Of a DNA stretch of 64,000 nt, positions 16,666-24,829 are shown in pieces. Position 1 is the stretch's first letter. Each line of letters opens with the position of its first letter. Location: NCBI RefSeq assembly GCF_020595055.1, contig NZ_JAJDOO010000004.1, forward strand, positions 62,001 to 126,000. Reading direction: 5' to 3'. The notes below the pieces were generated by a model, which had not been told where the DNA came from, did not search any database, and saw nothing but the letters and a program-made list of their open reading frames with translations. The position numbers and the translations under genes are program-made. The DNA is from Desulfosporosinus shakirovi. GTDB taxonomy: Bacteria > Bacillota > Desulfitobacteriia > Desulfitobacteriales > Desulfitobacteriaceae.

Positions 16666-18306
16666 ATGATAACTCGAACTTTAAGAAATCTTAAGGGTAA
16701 TATTCTAGAGCTTCTTAATTTGGATAAAAAGATAGAAGAAGTATATATACGGGAGAAATACCAAATATCCGAAGAAAAGTATAAATTTATTTTTAATAGC
16801 GGAAATGATTCAATCTTCTTTCATGAATATGCTGGAAACTTCGTTGAAGTGAATGATGTTGCTTGCAGGCGTTTAGGGTATTCTCGTGAGGAACTTTTGC
16901 ATATGAAGACGACCGACATAGATGCAAGTAAGCCATCTACAGAGCTTATTGAAAGTTTGCTTAAACAGGGATACTTTGTCGCAGAAGTAGTCCATCGCTG
17001 CAAGGATGGGAGTCTTTTACCGATGGAATTGAGTTCTAGAATTCTTGAGATTCATGGAAATAAAATGGTTTTAACTTTTGCCAGAGATATCAGTGAAAGG
17101 AAAAATAATGAAGCTTTGCTTAAAGAAAATCATCTTCAACTAGAAGAAGCCTATCGCGAATCCAAGCAAAAGGAAGTAAGAATTTCTGCTATGAATGAAA
17201 TCGTTAGAACAATCAATTATACACTCGATTTCAAGGAATCGTTACATACTTTTGCTATCCAGGCGGCAAAATTGATATCGTTTGATGAAATGGGAATTAG
17301 TCTATTTGGAGAAGAGCATCAACTTTCTTTATATCCCATAAGCTGGAGTAAAGGTTGCCTTAGTCTCGGTGACGTCATCATACTTTCTGATCAGACAGAA
17401 CCGTTTCATACAATATTACAGAGCAGGGAGCCTGTAATTAAGGATAACCGTTGTTTGGGAATAAAAAATTTCTATCAGGGAGAGACGGGTGAGTTGCGCA
17501 CTAATGCACCGATAATGTCCTGTGTGATCTTGCCTTTGAATTATAAAGGAGACATCATCGGGACGTTCTCTTTAGGGAGTAATCAGAAACAGCAATATCA
17601 TGACAGTGATCTGGAAATCCTTATATCTTTAGGTGAACACCTGGCAGTTGCAATCGAAAATGCACTACTCCATGAAAAAGCTAAAGAATTGGCGGTCTCT
17701 ATTGAACGAACAAGGATAGCTCGTGAAATTCATGATACCTCAGTACAAGCTTTTAGCTATTTTCGAGTAAAGGGTGAATTCATCGAAAAAATGCTTAAAA
17801 ACAAGATGCAGGAAGAGTCTATAAAGGCAGCACGAGAAATTCAAGTCATAGCGATTGAAGCCTATGATGAAGCAAGGGAAGCTATTCATGCTCTAAGTGA
17901 CAAGATTCCAAAAGGAGAAAATTTAATTACATACGTTCAGAAATATTTGGTTAAAATATCAAATAGGTGGGGCATAATTACTGAGTTCTCTACTTCGAAT
18001 GATTTTCCGACGTTGGAGCGTACGCTGGAGCTACAACTCCAGAGGATAATTCAAGAGGCCTTAGCTAATGTTCATAAACATGCTGAGGCAGAACATGTAT
18101 GGGTTCGTTTTGTTGCAAGAAATGGTGGGATATTAATTGAAATAGAGGACGACGGCAAAGGCTTTGATATATGTGCGTTACCCTCATGCACTTTCGGATT
18201 ATCGTCTATAAAAGAGCGAGCTGAGGATATTGATGGGCGATTAATTATCGACAGCAAAAAAGGGTTCGGAACAAGACTCTCTATCTGGATACCTGTCGTT
18301 ATTTAA
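16666..18306 (+). CDS. Sensor histidine kinase, PAS-GAF-HisKA_3-HATPase (NarX-like class)
   Basis: The 546-aa protein has a PAS domain (~30-145; FIFNSGNDSIFFHEYAGNFV), a GAF domain (~170-335), a HisKA_3 dimerisation/phospho-acceptor segment with His356 (RIAREIHDTSVQAF) and a C-terminal HATPase (EALANVHKHAEAEHV, then IEIEDDGKGFD). It has no membrane segments, so it senses a cytoplasmic signal. ATG 16666 is chosen because GGAGG ends 5 nt before it; an ATG at 16654 overlaps that site. A NarL-type regulator follows 26 bp downstream and the dehalogenase operon comes next. This makes a halogenated compound or the redox state a plausible input, but that is inference. The CprK-type regulator usual for rdh genes is absent. 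Confidence 0.9.
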   Translation: MITRTLRNLKGNILELLNLDKKIEEVYIREKYQISEEKYKFIFNSGNDSIFFHEYAGNFVEVNDVACRRLGYSREELLHMKTTDIDASKPSTELIESLLKQGYFVAEVVHRCKDGSLLPMELSSRILEIHGNKMVLTFARDISERKNNEALLKENHLQLEEAYRESKQKEVRISAMNEIVRTINYTLDFKESLHTFAIQAAKLISFDEMGISLFGEEHQLSLYPISWSKGCLSLGDVIILSDQTEPFHTILQSREPVIKDNRCLGIKNFYQGETGELRTNAPIMSCVILPLNYKGDIIGTFSLGSNQKQQYHDSDLEILISLGEHLAVAIENALLHEKAKELAVSIERTRIAREIHDTSVQAFSYFRVKGEFIEKMLKNKMQEESIKAAREIQVIAIEAYDEAREAIHALSDKIPKGENLITYVQKYLVKISNRWGIITEFSTSNDFPTLERTLELQLQRIIQEALANVHKHAEAEHVWVRFVARNGGILIEIEDDGKGFDICALPSCTFGLSSIKERAEDIDGRLIIDSKKGFGTRLSIWIPVVI

Positions 18307-18332
18307 AATCGAGAAATAAGGTGGTTTTTTCG

Positions 18333-18986
18333 TTGAAGCCGATTTCAGTGATGTTAGTTGATGATCATAAGCTTTTTCGAGAAGGGATACGTGCGCTTTT
18401 ACAATTGTATAAGGATATCGAAATAATTTGCGAAGCCAGCAATGGGTTAGATGCTTTATCAAAGGTTGAGGAAACTCTCCCAGATTTGATTTTAATGGAT
18501 GTACAAATGCCAATCATGAATGGCGTGGAAGCTACACAACTCATTAAAGCGAGAACTCCTTCGGTACGGATTGTAATGCTATCAGCTTCAGACGAAGATA
18601 ATGACTTATTTGGCGCAATTAAAGCTGGGGCGCAAGGCTATGTTCTTAAGAATACTCCCTCTGAAGAACTCGTTCGACAGATTAAGGGGGTTATGAAAGG
18701 GGAGGCGCCCCTTTCTGGGTTGATGGCTACCAAGATATTGGCGGAATTCAACATGGATACTTCTTCTAAACTAAGTCAGAAAGACAGACTTACAAATAGA
18801 GAAGAAGAGGTTTTACATTTAATCGGTCTAGGAAATACAAACAAAGAAATTTCAGGGATTCTGTCCATTACAGAAAGTACTGTTAAAAAGCATGTTCAGA
18901 ATATCTTAGATAAATTGCATCTTCGGAATAGGGTTGAAGCAGCCTTATTTGCTCAAGGCATTTTGCCACCAACTAATGATATTTGA
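18333..18986 (+). CDS. NarL/LuxR-type response regulator
   Basis: The 217-aa regulator has a receiver domain (residues 1-120; VMLVDDHKLFREG, phospho-acceptor Asp56 in LILMDVQMP, switch Ser/Thr in VMLSAS, Lys in VLKN) and a LuxR-type helix-turn-helix (~150-212; LTNREEEVLHLIGLGNTNKE, then ITESTVKKHVQNILDKL). TTG 18333 is preferred over GTG 18321 because AAGGTGG at 18317-18323 is ideally spaced for it. It is cognate to the HisKA_3 kinase by position and class. Its likely target is the inverted repeat GTACTATAT-11-ATATAGTAC upstream of the cytochrome gene. Confidence 0.92.
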   Translation: MKPISVMLVDDHKLFREGIRALLQLYKDIEIICEASNGLDALSKVEETLPDLILMDVQMPIMNGVEATQLIKARTPSVRIVMLSASDEDNDLFGAIKAGAQGYVLKNTPSEELVRQIKGVMKGEAPLSGLMATKILAEFNMDTSSKLSQKDRLTNREEEVLHLIGLGNTNKEISGILSITESTVKKHVQNILDKLHLRNRVEAALFAQGILPPTNDI

Positions 18987-19001
18987 ATAAAGTTTAAAGA
19001 T

Positions 19002-19037
19002 AAACCCGCATATCAATTCTAGTGGGTTTTAATTTTA
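19002..19037 (+). terminator. Terminator after the response regulator
   Basis: AAACCCG and TGGGTTT pair around a loop and are followed by TAATTTTAAT. It separates the regulator gene from the cytochrome/dehalogenase promoter region. Confidence 0.55.
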
Positions 19038-19073
19038 ATATGTAAAATACTACTTATCCATAGGTGTGCTTTA

Positions 19074-19164
19074 GTACTATATTTTATGGATTGATATAGT
19101 ACCATGTGCTTATAGGTGCATAGTTCTCTAGTGTTTGTCGAATATTTGGAGAATAAGATATAAT
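19074..19164 (+). promoter_or_regulatory. Candidate promoter and operator of the dehalogenase operon
   Basis: A perfect inverted repeat, GTACTATAT (19074-19082) and ATATAGTAC (19094-19102), with an 11-bp spacer is flanked by two ATAGGTG motifs (19061-19067 and about 19112-19118). Downstream, TTGTCG (19135-19140), an 18-bp spacer and TATAAT (19159-19164) form a plausible sigma-A promoter ~55 bp ahead of the cytochrome gene. The arrangement suits activation by the adjacent NarL-type regulator. Confidence 0.5.
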
Positions 19165-19222
19165 AATAGACATAATAGAAGAAGAATATGATGAAGAAAT
19201 TTTTAAGGGGGTGTTAAAGTTA

Positions 19223-19744
19223 TTGAATGCAATCTATAAGAAAATAATTATTTTTACACTTCTCATCCTATCAGGGAGTATCATCTTTATAATTGGCTGT
19301 ACAAAGGAAAATCCAAGTGATACAGCGACGAAAGAAACACAGCAATATTCTGAGAATAATACCGAAGTGGCTCTGCCGGATGTAGATTTTGAGTCTCAGA
19401 AAGTTGTATTTACTGCAAGCGAAATAATCTCCAAAGTGGAGAATTCTCAGTTTTTAGATGGCGTGCATCATAAGCATAATGTAGATTGTGAAAGCTGTCA
19501 CTCAAAGATTATTGATAATGCACCAGCTGAAATTCCATCAGATGAGTTGTGTTTAAGCTGTCATGGTGGAAATTACGAAGTATTAGTAGAGAAACTTGCT
19601 GTAAAGGAAGAGTGGAAAGATATAAATCCCCACAACCCTGCCCATGACAGGGAAAGCTGTATCACATGCCACAGGTCCCACCAATCATTTGAATTTACCT
19701 GTAGTGCATGTCATACAGTACGTGCCCCAGAACGATTTCATTAG
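19223..19744 (+). CDS. Tetraheme cytochrome c lipoprotein
   Basis: The ~173-aa product has a signal sequence (basic N-terminus, hydrophobic LILSGSIIFII) ending in lipobox FIIGC, so it is predicted to be lipid-anchored on the outer membrane face. Four CxxCH heme sites follow: CESCH, CLSCH, CITCH and CSACH. Extra histidines (HHKHNVD, NPHNPAHD) could serve as distal ligands. Order and spacing resemble small tetraheme cytochromes and the heme domain of flavocytochrome c3. TTG 19223 is preferred, with AAGGGGGTG upstream; GTG 19211 overlaps that site. RdhA starts 43 bp downstream, so a role as its electron donor is a strong contextual inference. Multiheme cytochromes are not standard members of rdh operons. 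Confidence 0.88.
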   Translation: MNAIYKKIIIFTLLILSGSIIFIIGCTKENPSDTATKETQQYSENNTEVALPDVDFESQKVVFTASEIISKVENSQFLDGVHHKHNVDCESCHSKIIDNAPAEIPSDELCLSCHGGNYEVLVEKLAVKEEWKDINPHNPAHDRESCITCHRSHQSFEFTCSACHTVRAPERFH

Positions 19745-19787
19745 GTCTTTGGCCTATGAAAATATAAAAGGTTTGGAGGAAAAAAGC

Positions 19788-21200
19788 ATGCCAGAACAAT
19801 TAACTAGAAGACAATTGTTAAAGGCTTTAGGTTTTGGAGGCGTTGGGCTTACTCTAGCGTCAACAGGTATTCTTGGTGCCGCTGGAGTGACCAATGCGGC
19901 TGAAACGGCTTCTGAGATGAAACCACAAGAAATCGCAAAGCGTTATTGGTGGGTAAAAAATGTCGATAAGCCTACGACTGAGATCGATTGGTCCACAATG
20001 AAGCGCTTTAATGAATGGGAAACAACTCGAGGTAGTCTTGCTAAGTATCGTGGAGCAGAGTTTGATAAAGAGATGAATAAATTACAAAAGGGTAATTTAT
20101 TAAAGTTTGAAAAGGAAAGTGTCCCTGGTTATACCACTAAAGATATGGCTTTAAAAGCAGCAGTAGAATATGGGCGGCCAGACTTTAAATTTATGGGTCC
20201 TCAAAAGGCTTTAACACCTCAGGAACGGGGTGTCCCTCGTTATGAAGGTACCCCAGAGGAGAATGCACGAATTGTGACTGCAGCATTACGCCATATGGGT
20301 GCAGCAACTGTGGGTTTTGTCGAACTTAACACTGAAACCACTCGCAAGTTAATTTATGGACAAGAACCGGCACCGAGTAAGAAACCAATAGTATTTGAAA
20401 ACATCGAGGTGGGATATGAAGACAAAGATAAGTTAGTGATTCCGGAAAAAGCTCGCTATGCGATTGTTTATAGTGTACAAATGTCTACTGAAACCATGAA
20501 ATATGGGCCAACAATGTTAGGCTCTCTGACAACAGCATTGAGCTACACTCGTCTATACACCATCTATTCACAGCTTCATGAATTTGTTAGGAGTTTAGGT
20601 TACAGCTCTTATGGTGCTACGGCTTTGAATGGTTTTGGAATTGCTCCTGCATTTGGGGTTTTGGCTGGTTTGGGAGAACTCTCGAGACTCAATCGGATTA
20701 TTACTCCAGAATATGGTCCGATGGTAAGATTAGCTGTGCTTACAACCGATTTACCGCTTACCCCGACAAAACCGGTTAACTTTGGAGTAATGAACTTCTG
20801 TAAGGATTGCAAGACCTGTGCAGAGTTGTGTCCTTCTAAGGCTTTAAGTATGGACAGAGATCCCTCATGGGAGATCAAAGGACAGTGGAACAACCCAGGT
20901 CACAGAGCTTATTTTGAAGATTCTGTTAAGTGCCGGAACTACTGGAATCAGTGTGGAACGAACTGTGGGATTTGCTTCTCTGTTTGTCCCTACGCAGTTG
21001 ATGATGAAGCAAGCCTGCACCGAATTGTTAAGGGTACTATTGCCAGCACGACGATGTTTAATTCTGTACTTGTTGCTGCGGATCGAGTGACTTTTCCAGC
21101 TCAACCAGAAAAACCCCTTAAGAATCCAGAAGATTGGTGGAAAGATGTAAACTTAGCTGAGATGGGAATTGATACGCGTAGAGGCGGGCGTAATATCTAA
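19788..21200 (+). CDS. rdhA: Reductive dehalogenase catalytic subunit
   Basis: The 470-aa protein starts with a Tat signal (LTRRQLLKALGFGGVGL, then a hydrophobic stretch and an Ala-rich cleavage region). The middle is the corrinoid-binding nitroreductase-like domain, with IVTAALRHMGAATVGFVELN, RSLGYSSYGATALNGFGIAP and GLGELSRLNRIITPEYGP. Two [4Fe-4S] sites follow: C338-x2-C341-x2-C344-x3-C348P and a second one ending C393-x2-C396-x3-C400P, with C382 and C389 nearby. RdhA enzymes remove halogen from organohalides as terminal respiratory reductases. GGAGG ends 8 nt before ATG 19788; an upstream in-frame ATG lies inside the cytochrome gene and is rejected. The substrate cannot be predicted from the sequence. 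Confidence 0.95.
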   Translation: MPEQLTRRQLLKALGFGGVGLTLASTGILGAAGVTNAAETASEMKPQEIAKRYWWVKNVDKPTTEIDWSTMKRFNEWETTRGSLAKYRGAEFDKEMNKLQKGNLLKFEKESVPGYTTKDMALKAAVEYGRPDFKFMGPQKALTPQERGVPRYEGTPEENARIVTAALRHMGAATVGFVELNTETTRKLIYGQEPAPSKKPIVFENIEVGYEDKDKLVIPEKARYAIVYSVQMSTETMKYGPTMLGSLTTALSYTRLYTIYSQLHEFVRSLGYSSYGATALNGFGIAPAFGVLAGLGELSRLNRIITPEYGPMVRLAVLTTDLPLTPTKPVNFGVMNFCKDCKTCAELCPSKALSMDRDPSWEIKGQWNNPGHRAYFEDSVKCRNYWNQCGTNCGICFSVCPYAVDDEASLHRIVKGTIASTTMFNSVLVAADRVTFPAQPEKPLKNPEDWWKDVNLAEMGIDTRRGGRNI

Positions 21201-21236
21201 AATTAAACTATTGTATTAACTAATGGGGGTGAAGGT

Positions 21237-21542
21237 ATGCTTTGGTTGTTTTTGGGAATCGTCATAGGTTTTATACTGAGCTTCGTTATTTTAAAAGTTA
21301 AAGCTGGACAACTTAGTGTGAAGTGGTACCAGTGGGTTCTTGCATCAGTTTCTGTTGTTTTGTTGTTGTTAACGATTGAGAATTATCTGGGCTTAAAAAT
21401 GGAGCTTGAAACCTATGCCTCAAATTTTGTCCTGCTCGCCATGGGATTGCCTGCAGTTGTCTTGGGAGCACTCATCTGGATCATTCCGCTCATAGCAAAG
21501 AAAAGAAAACCAACATCAGATGGACAAAAGTTAACCGCATAA
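21237..21542 (+). CDS. rdhB: Reductive dehalogenase membrane anchor
   Basis: The 101-aa protein has three hydrophobic segments (FLGIVIGFILSFVIL, VLASVSVVLLLLTIENYL, FVLLAMGLPAVVLGALIWII) and a Lys-rich C-terminus. Size, WYQWV between segments and position 36 bp after rdhA are typical of RdhB, the anchor thought to hold the exported RdhA on the membrane. GGGGGTGAAGGT precedes ATG 21237. A strong hairpin follows at 21587-21620, possibly lowering expression of the downstream NapG/NapH-like genes. Confidence 0.92.
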   Translation: MLWLFLGIVIGFILSFVILKVKAGQLSVKWYQWVLASVSVVLLLLTIENYLGLKMELETYASNFVLLAMGLPAVVLGALIWIIPLIAKKRKPTSDGQKLTA

Positions 21543-21586
21543 TGAGTTTCTGTGGATAGTCAGAATTTGCTTAGATGTCATAAATA

Positions 21587-21620
21587 AACGAGGGTTAAAG
21601 ATATCGCTTTAACCCTCGTT
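21587..21620. terminator. Strong hairpin between rdhB and the napG-like gene
   Basis: A perfect 14-bp stem (AACGAGGGTTAAAG with CTTTAACCCTCGTT) has a 6-nt loop. On the plus strand it is not followed by a T-run (AGCCATGTTTAAG), so it may act as an attenuator, mRNA stabiliser or processing site. On the minus strand TTTATTTATG follows and would suit termination of antisense transcripts. Confidence 0.65.
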
Positions 21621-21657
21621 AGCCATGTTTAAGAGGATCCTACCACGGAGGAAGCTT

Positions 21658-22335
21658 ATGAAGATTTCAAGAAGAAAGTTTTTGGAAAGGGCAGGCTCGA
21701 TTACTGCAATTTGCTTACTCGCCCCTTTATATATTGTAAAAGCGGATACACCTCAAAGGCCACCAGGTGCACTAAATGAGCAGGATTTTTCAGCGCACTG
21801 TATTCGTTGTTTGAAATGTGGAGAAGAGTGCCCTACAGGTGTTATTTCCTTCAATCGATTACAGAAGGGTGGATTAACTGAAACACCGATTCTTACGAAT
21901 AAGGATCAATGTAATCTATGCATGAACTGTATTAATATCTGTCCAACCGGAGCATTGCGCCCATTGTCACAAAATCCAGAACTTCAGGCGCATGAGGCAA
22001 AGAAAGCATACTCTATTGATGATCTTCAACCAAGATTTAACCTTGGGGTTGCTCAATTAACAAGAAAAAATTGTATCCTTTATAATGGGAGAAACAGAAA
22101 ATGTCTCCTGTGTTACGAGGTTTGTCCATTAAAAGGAGACGCGATTATTGTTGATGAGCAAGGAAGACCTGTAATCGATAAAATTCGGTGCTATGGGTGT
22201 GGCCTATGTGAAATTGCGTGTCCTCCAATAGCCATTACTATGCCAATGAGCCGTGAAGATAAGCGTTCTTATGACCTCTACGACAGAATTAATAAAGGAT
22301 CATTTTATGAGCGTTATCCTTCGAGGAGGTCATGA
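21658..22335 (+). CDS. NapG-like polyferredoxin, Tat-exported
   Basis: The 225-aa protein begins with a Tat motif (SRRKFLERAGSI) and signal region. It then carries four [4Fe-4S] sites: CIRCLKCGEECP, CNLCMNCINICP, one around CLLCYEVCP and CYGCGLCEIACP. This is the NapG/MauM ferredoxin layout. In nitrate respiration NapG takes electrons from the quinol-oxidising NapH and passes them to a periplasmic cytochrome. Here the equivalent acceptor would be the tetraheme lipoprotein encoded upstream. ATG 21658 follows GGAGG by 6 nt; an ATG at 21625 lacks a site and lies just after the hairpin. The NapH-like gene follows directly. Confidence 0.9.
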   Translation: MKISRRKFLERAGSITAICLLAPLYIVKADTPQRPPGALNEQDFSAHCIRCLKCGEECPTGVISFNRLQKGGLTETPILTNKDQCNLCMNCINICPTGALRPLSQNPELQAHEAKKAYSIDDLQPRFNLGVAQLTRKNCILYNGRNRKCLLCYEVCPLKGDAIIVDEQGRPVIDKIRCYGCGLCEIACPPIAITMPMSREDKRSYDLYDRINKGSFYERYPSRRS

Positions 22336-22336
22336 A

Positions 22337-23281
22337 TTGACTGTACAACAGTTGCGTAGAATTCTTCAAGTTGGTTCGCTACTCCTGATCTGTTTAATTC
22401 CTGTCATAGAAAGCTACAAGAGGCTTGTCTACCACTTACCGAGAAATTCAATCGGAAAACTTTATTCAGTTTCTGAAGAATTAAGTTATTTAGACTCAAG
22501 TTTGAAGGGTGGATATTTAGAGTCAGTTATGATCGCGTTAGATGCGTTTTTAGGCAGTATATTTGAAAATATTAATGCTCTAAATCGTTTAATTGAGGGT
22601 TTTAGTGGGTATTTCTGGTCAATAACAATCGGAGGATTTACGGTTATTGATCCGTTAGCTGTGATACAAGTTTCTAGACAGAGCTACGCTACTTCATTAG
22701 ATTTTTGGTCTTCAATTCTGCTGCCCATAGTTATCGTTCTTATTTTCGGGAGAGTATTCTGTAGTTGGATCTGTCCATTTAATACTCTTCAGGAGCTAAC
22801 ACGTTTCGTCTTGAGAAAGCTTAAAATTCCCATGATCAAAAAAAGTCTACTTACTGATTCATATTTGCGCTTTTTAGTTCTCGGAACGGGAATCGTTCTA
22901 ACACTATTAGGTATCGCAGTATTTCCACATTTCTTGCCATACGTTCAACTCGGGCGCTTCTTTTATTATTTGACGATTGGATCAATATATTGGACCGGTC
23001 TTATATTTATTGTCGCGATTTTAATTGTCGATGGCTTACTGCAAAAAGGATTTTGGTGTAATTATCTATGTCCAACAGGTGCGTTGCTTAGCTTGCTCGG
23101 GAGAAAAAGAAAGGTTTGTGTTCGGAGAAATAAAGAGACGTGTATCGGGAGTTGTTCACTTTGCGAGAAGGTTTGTGTTTGGGATTCACATCCCAAATTG
23201 GATGAGTTCTCTAATTGCAGCAACTGTCATTTATGTATCGATAAATGTCCTTCGAAGGCCCTAAAGATATTTAGGCCATAA
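22337..23281 (+). CDS. NapH-like membrane ferredoxin (quinol dehydrogenase)
   Basis: About 314 residues with four to five membrane segments. Cytoplasmic-side motifs are CSWICPFNTLQELTRF and CNYLCPTGALLSLLGRK, the two CxxxCP motifs characteristic of NapH. The C-terminus carries two [4Fe-4S] sites (CIGSCSLCEKVC and CSNCHLCIDKCP). NapH proteins oxidise menaquinol or ubiquinol and hand electrons to NapG. TTG 22337 is preferred because GAGGAGG ends 7 nt before it and it follows the napG-like stop directly. ATG 22307 is an alternative with a weaker AAAGGA. It is the last gene of the module. Confidence 0.88.
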   Translation: MTVQQLRRILQVGSLLLICLIPVIESYKRLVYHLPRNSIGKLYSVSEELSYLDSSLKGGYLESVMIALDAFLGSIFENINALNRLIEGFSGYFWSITIGGFTVIDPLAVIQVSRQSYATSLDFWSSILLPIVIVLIFGRVFCSWICPFNTLQELTRFVLRKLKIPMIKKSLLTDSYLRFLVLGTGIVLTLLGIAVFPHFLPYVQLGRFFYYLTIGSIYWTGLIFIVAILIVDGLLQKGFWCNYLCPTGALLSLLGRKRKVCVRRNKETCIGSCSLCEKVCVWDSHPKLDEFSNCSNCHLCIDKCPSKALKIFRP

Positions 23282-23348
23282 CTTGACAAACTTAAAATCT
23301 ATCCAAGGAATCATAGGGGCACTCTGGGAAATTGATAATGTACAGGGC

Positions 23349-23908
23349 TTAAGGAGCACAAGTATCTTCCACTGTACCTGAATAGAAATTATAGGTGAGC
23401 ACTAATATATTACCATCTTCTATTACTAACTGGTCATCATGATAACCACTAGGCAAGGTATACTCCTTAAAAACTTTGTCGCTGAAAGCCCTTTCATATA
23501 AGCCGTAAAATACGGCATTTTAACCAAGCGCTCAGTACCCACCAAGAGATGTCCATTTAGCATCGCTTTAGGTCAAAGTTAAAGTTTGTATTAGAATACC
23601 AGCGTATATCTCCGGCGTAATCATAACCTGCAAGCCTTCCGGGTCACCGATAATCCAATTCAGCTTGCCTGTTTCATAGTCAATAAAATCCCGTTCCTTA
23701 AGGATTTCACCTGTTTTATAATCTGAGAGTGCTCCAAGAAATAATGATAGAACAACGTTCTTACTCAAGAAAGCCAGTGCTATGGCAAGAGTTAGCATAT
23801 CCCAGCGTTGAGAATTCTCCAAGGCAGGATCAACTTCGGCTCCTAGAGAAATTGTTGGCATAAGAAAGGCCATAACTGTCATACAGGTCAATACTAATTT
23901 TGATTTTT
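23349..23908 (-). pseudogene. Decayed gene for an exported protein
   Basis: On the minus strand, LKKSKLVLTCMTVMAFLMPT, then ISLGAEVDPALENSQ, looks like a signal peptide and mature start, but no ATG/GTG/TTG precedes the basic n-region; TTG 23891 lies within it. The frame runs to a stop at 23568. The sequence then continues in a second frame (AMLNGHLLVGTERLVK) and a third (AVFYGLYERAFSDKVFKEYT, then QLVIEDGNILVLTYNFYSG) to a stop at 23349. Two frameshifts and a lost start indicate a pseudogene. The family is not recognised. Confidence 0.6.
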
Positions 23909-23965
23909 TTAGGATTTATATTTTCCGAAAAAAATAATAGGTAATCAGTCTTAATCTAACACGCC

Positions 23966-24829
23966 TTAAATTGTTTTAACCCAAATATTCATATCTTCAA
24001 ACTTCCCCATAATGTTACAGTTATTAATTTGTCTCCCCGTAAATTTGTATCCATGCTTACTAAGTACGATATTAATGCCAAGAGATAGTCCTCTTGACAA
24101 GCTAAACAGAGAAATGTAATTTCTATCACTTAGCGTTTGTTCAAGATGATATACTAACTCGCTTAATAATCCTCTTCCTCTAAAGTGTTCAAAGGTTGCA
24201 CAATCTGTTATCTCAGCATGCAATAATTCCTGATGCAAGTCCGCAGAAGCGGCACTGACAATGATATTTTCAAATTCAGCGACTTTAAAAATAACTTTCT
24301 TGCTTTTGATAATGTCGGCAATAAAGTCAGGCTCATTCATCGGTGTCGGATAGGTCTCAAATACTGTTTCATATAAAACAGCCAGCTCACTCGCATCCTC
24401 AAGATTTGCGTTGCGTATGACAAATTCCTTGCTGAATTGGTCATGACGGTATAGGCTTGTATACTGTTCCGCCGTCTCAATAATTTGATCTTCTTCGTTA
24501 ATATAATGACTTCGCCCTCTACTGGGATCATTAAAAAATGAAACACAATACCCAGTTTCACCTTTAAAATAGCCATCAATTGTACCCTCAAGCACAAACC
24601 CATTGTCTGTAAATATTTGAGCATCTTGCTTATAGACTGTAGCTATGATTTTGCCCATACCGTGCTGTTTACATAGGTCTATAGAGTTATTTACTATTTT
24701 TATGGTATTGCCGTGATAGTTAAGAAGTTTTATTCTCTGATTATGGAAATCAATATAGACTTCCAATGATAAGTCATCTAGACTAATTGTTTTATATGAA
24801 TTACCTAGGCTATCTGCATCTATTCCCAT
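23966..24829 (-). CDS. ablB: Beta-lysine N6-acetyltransferase
   Basis: The 287-aa protein has the AblB layout: an N-terminal ~120-residue domain (LEVYIDFHNQRIKLLNYHGN, then the GETGYCVSFFNDPSR region) and a C-terminal GNAT domain (~138-287; IRNANLEDASELAVLYETVF, then CATFEHFRGRGLLSELVYHL with the RGRG acetyl-CoA loop). It acetylates beta-lysine to N6-acetyl-beta-lysine, a compatible solute made under salt stress. Its start overlaps the end of ablA by 10 bp, indicating translational coupling. Confidence 0.93.
   Translation of the reverse strand: MGIDADSLGNSYKTISLDDLSLEVYIDFHNQRIKLLNYHGNTIKIVNNSIDLCKQHGMGKIIATVYKQDAQIFTDNGFVLEGTIDGYFKGETGYCVSFFNDPSRGRSHYINEEDQIIETAEQYTSLYRHDQFSKEFVIRNANLEDASELAVLYETVFETYPTPMNEPDFIADIIKSKKVIFKVAEFENIIVSAASADLHQELLHAEITDCATFEHFRGRGLLSELVYHLEQTLSDRNYISLFSLSRGLSLGINIVLSKHGYKFTGRQINNCNIMGKFEDMNIWVKTI

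Noticed and set aside
19644-19787. Longer RdhA start inside the cytochrome gene
   Set aside because: The Tat signal and the GGAGGA site fix the start at ATG 19788; the upstream codons overlap heme-binding codons of the cytochrome.
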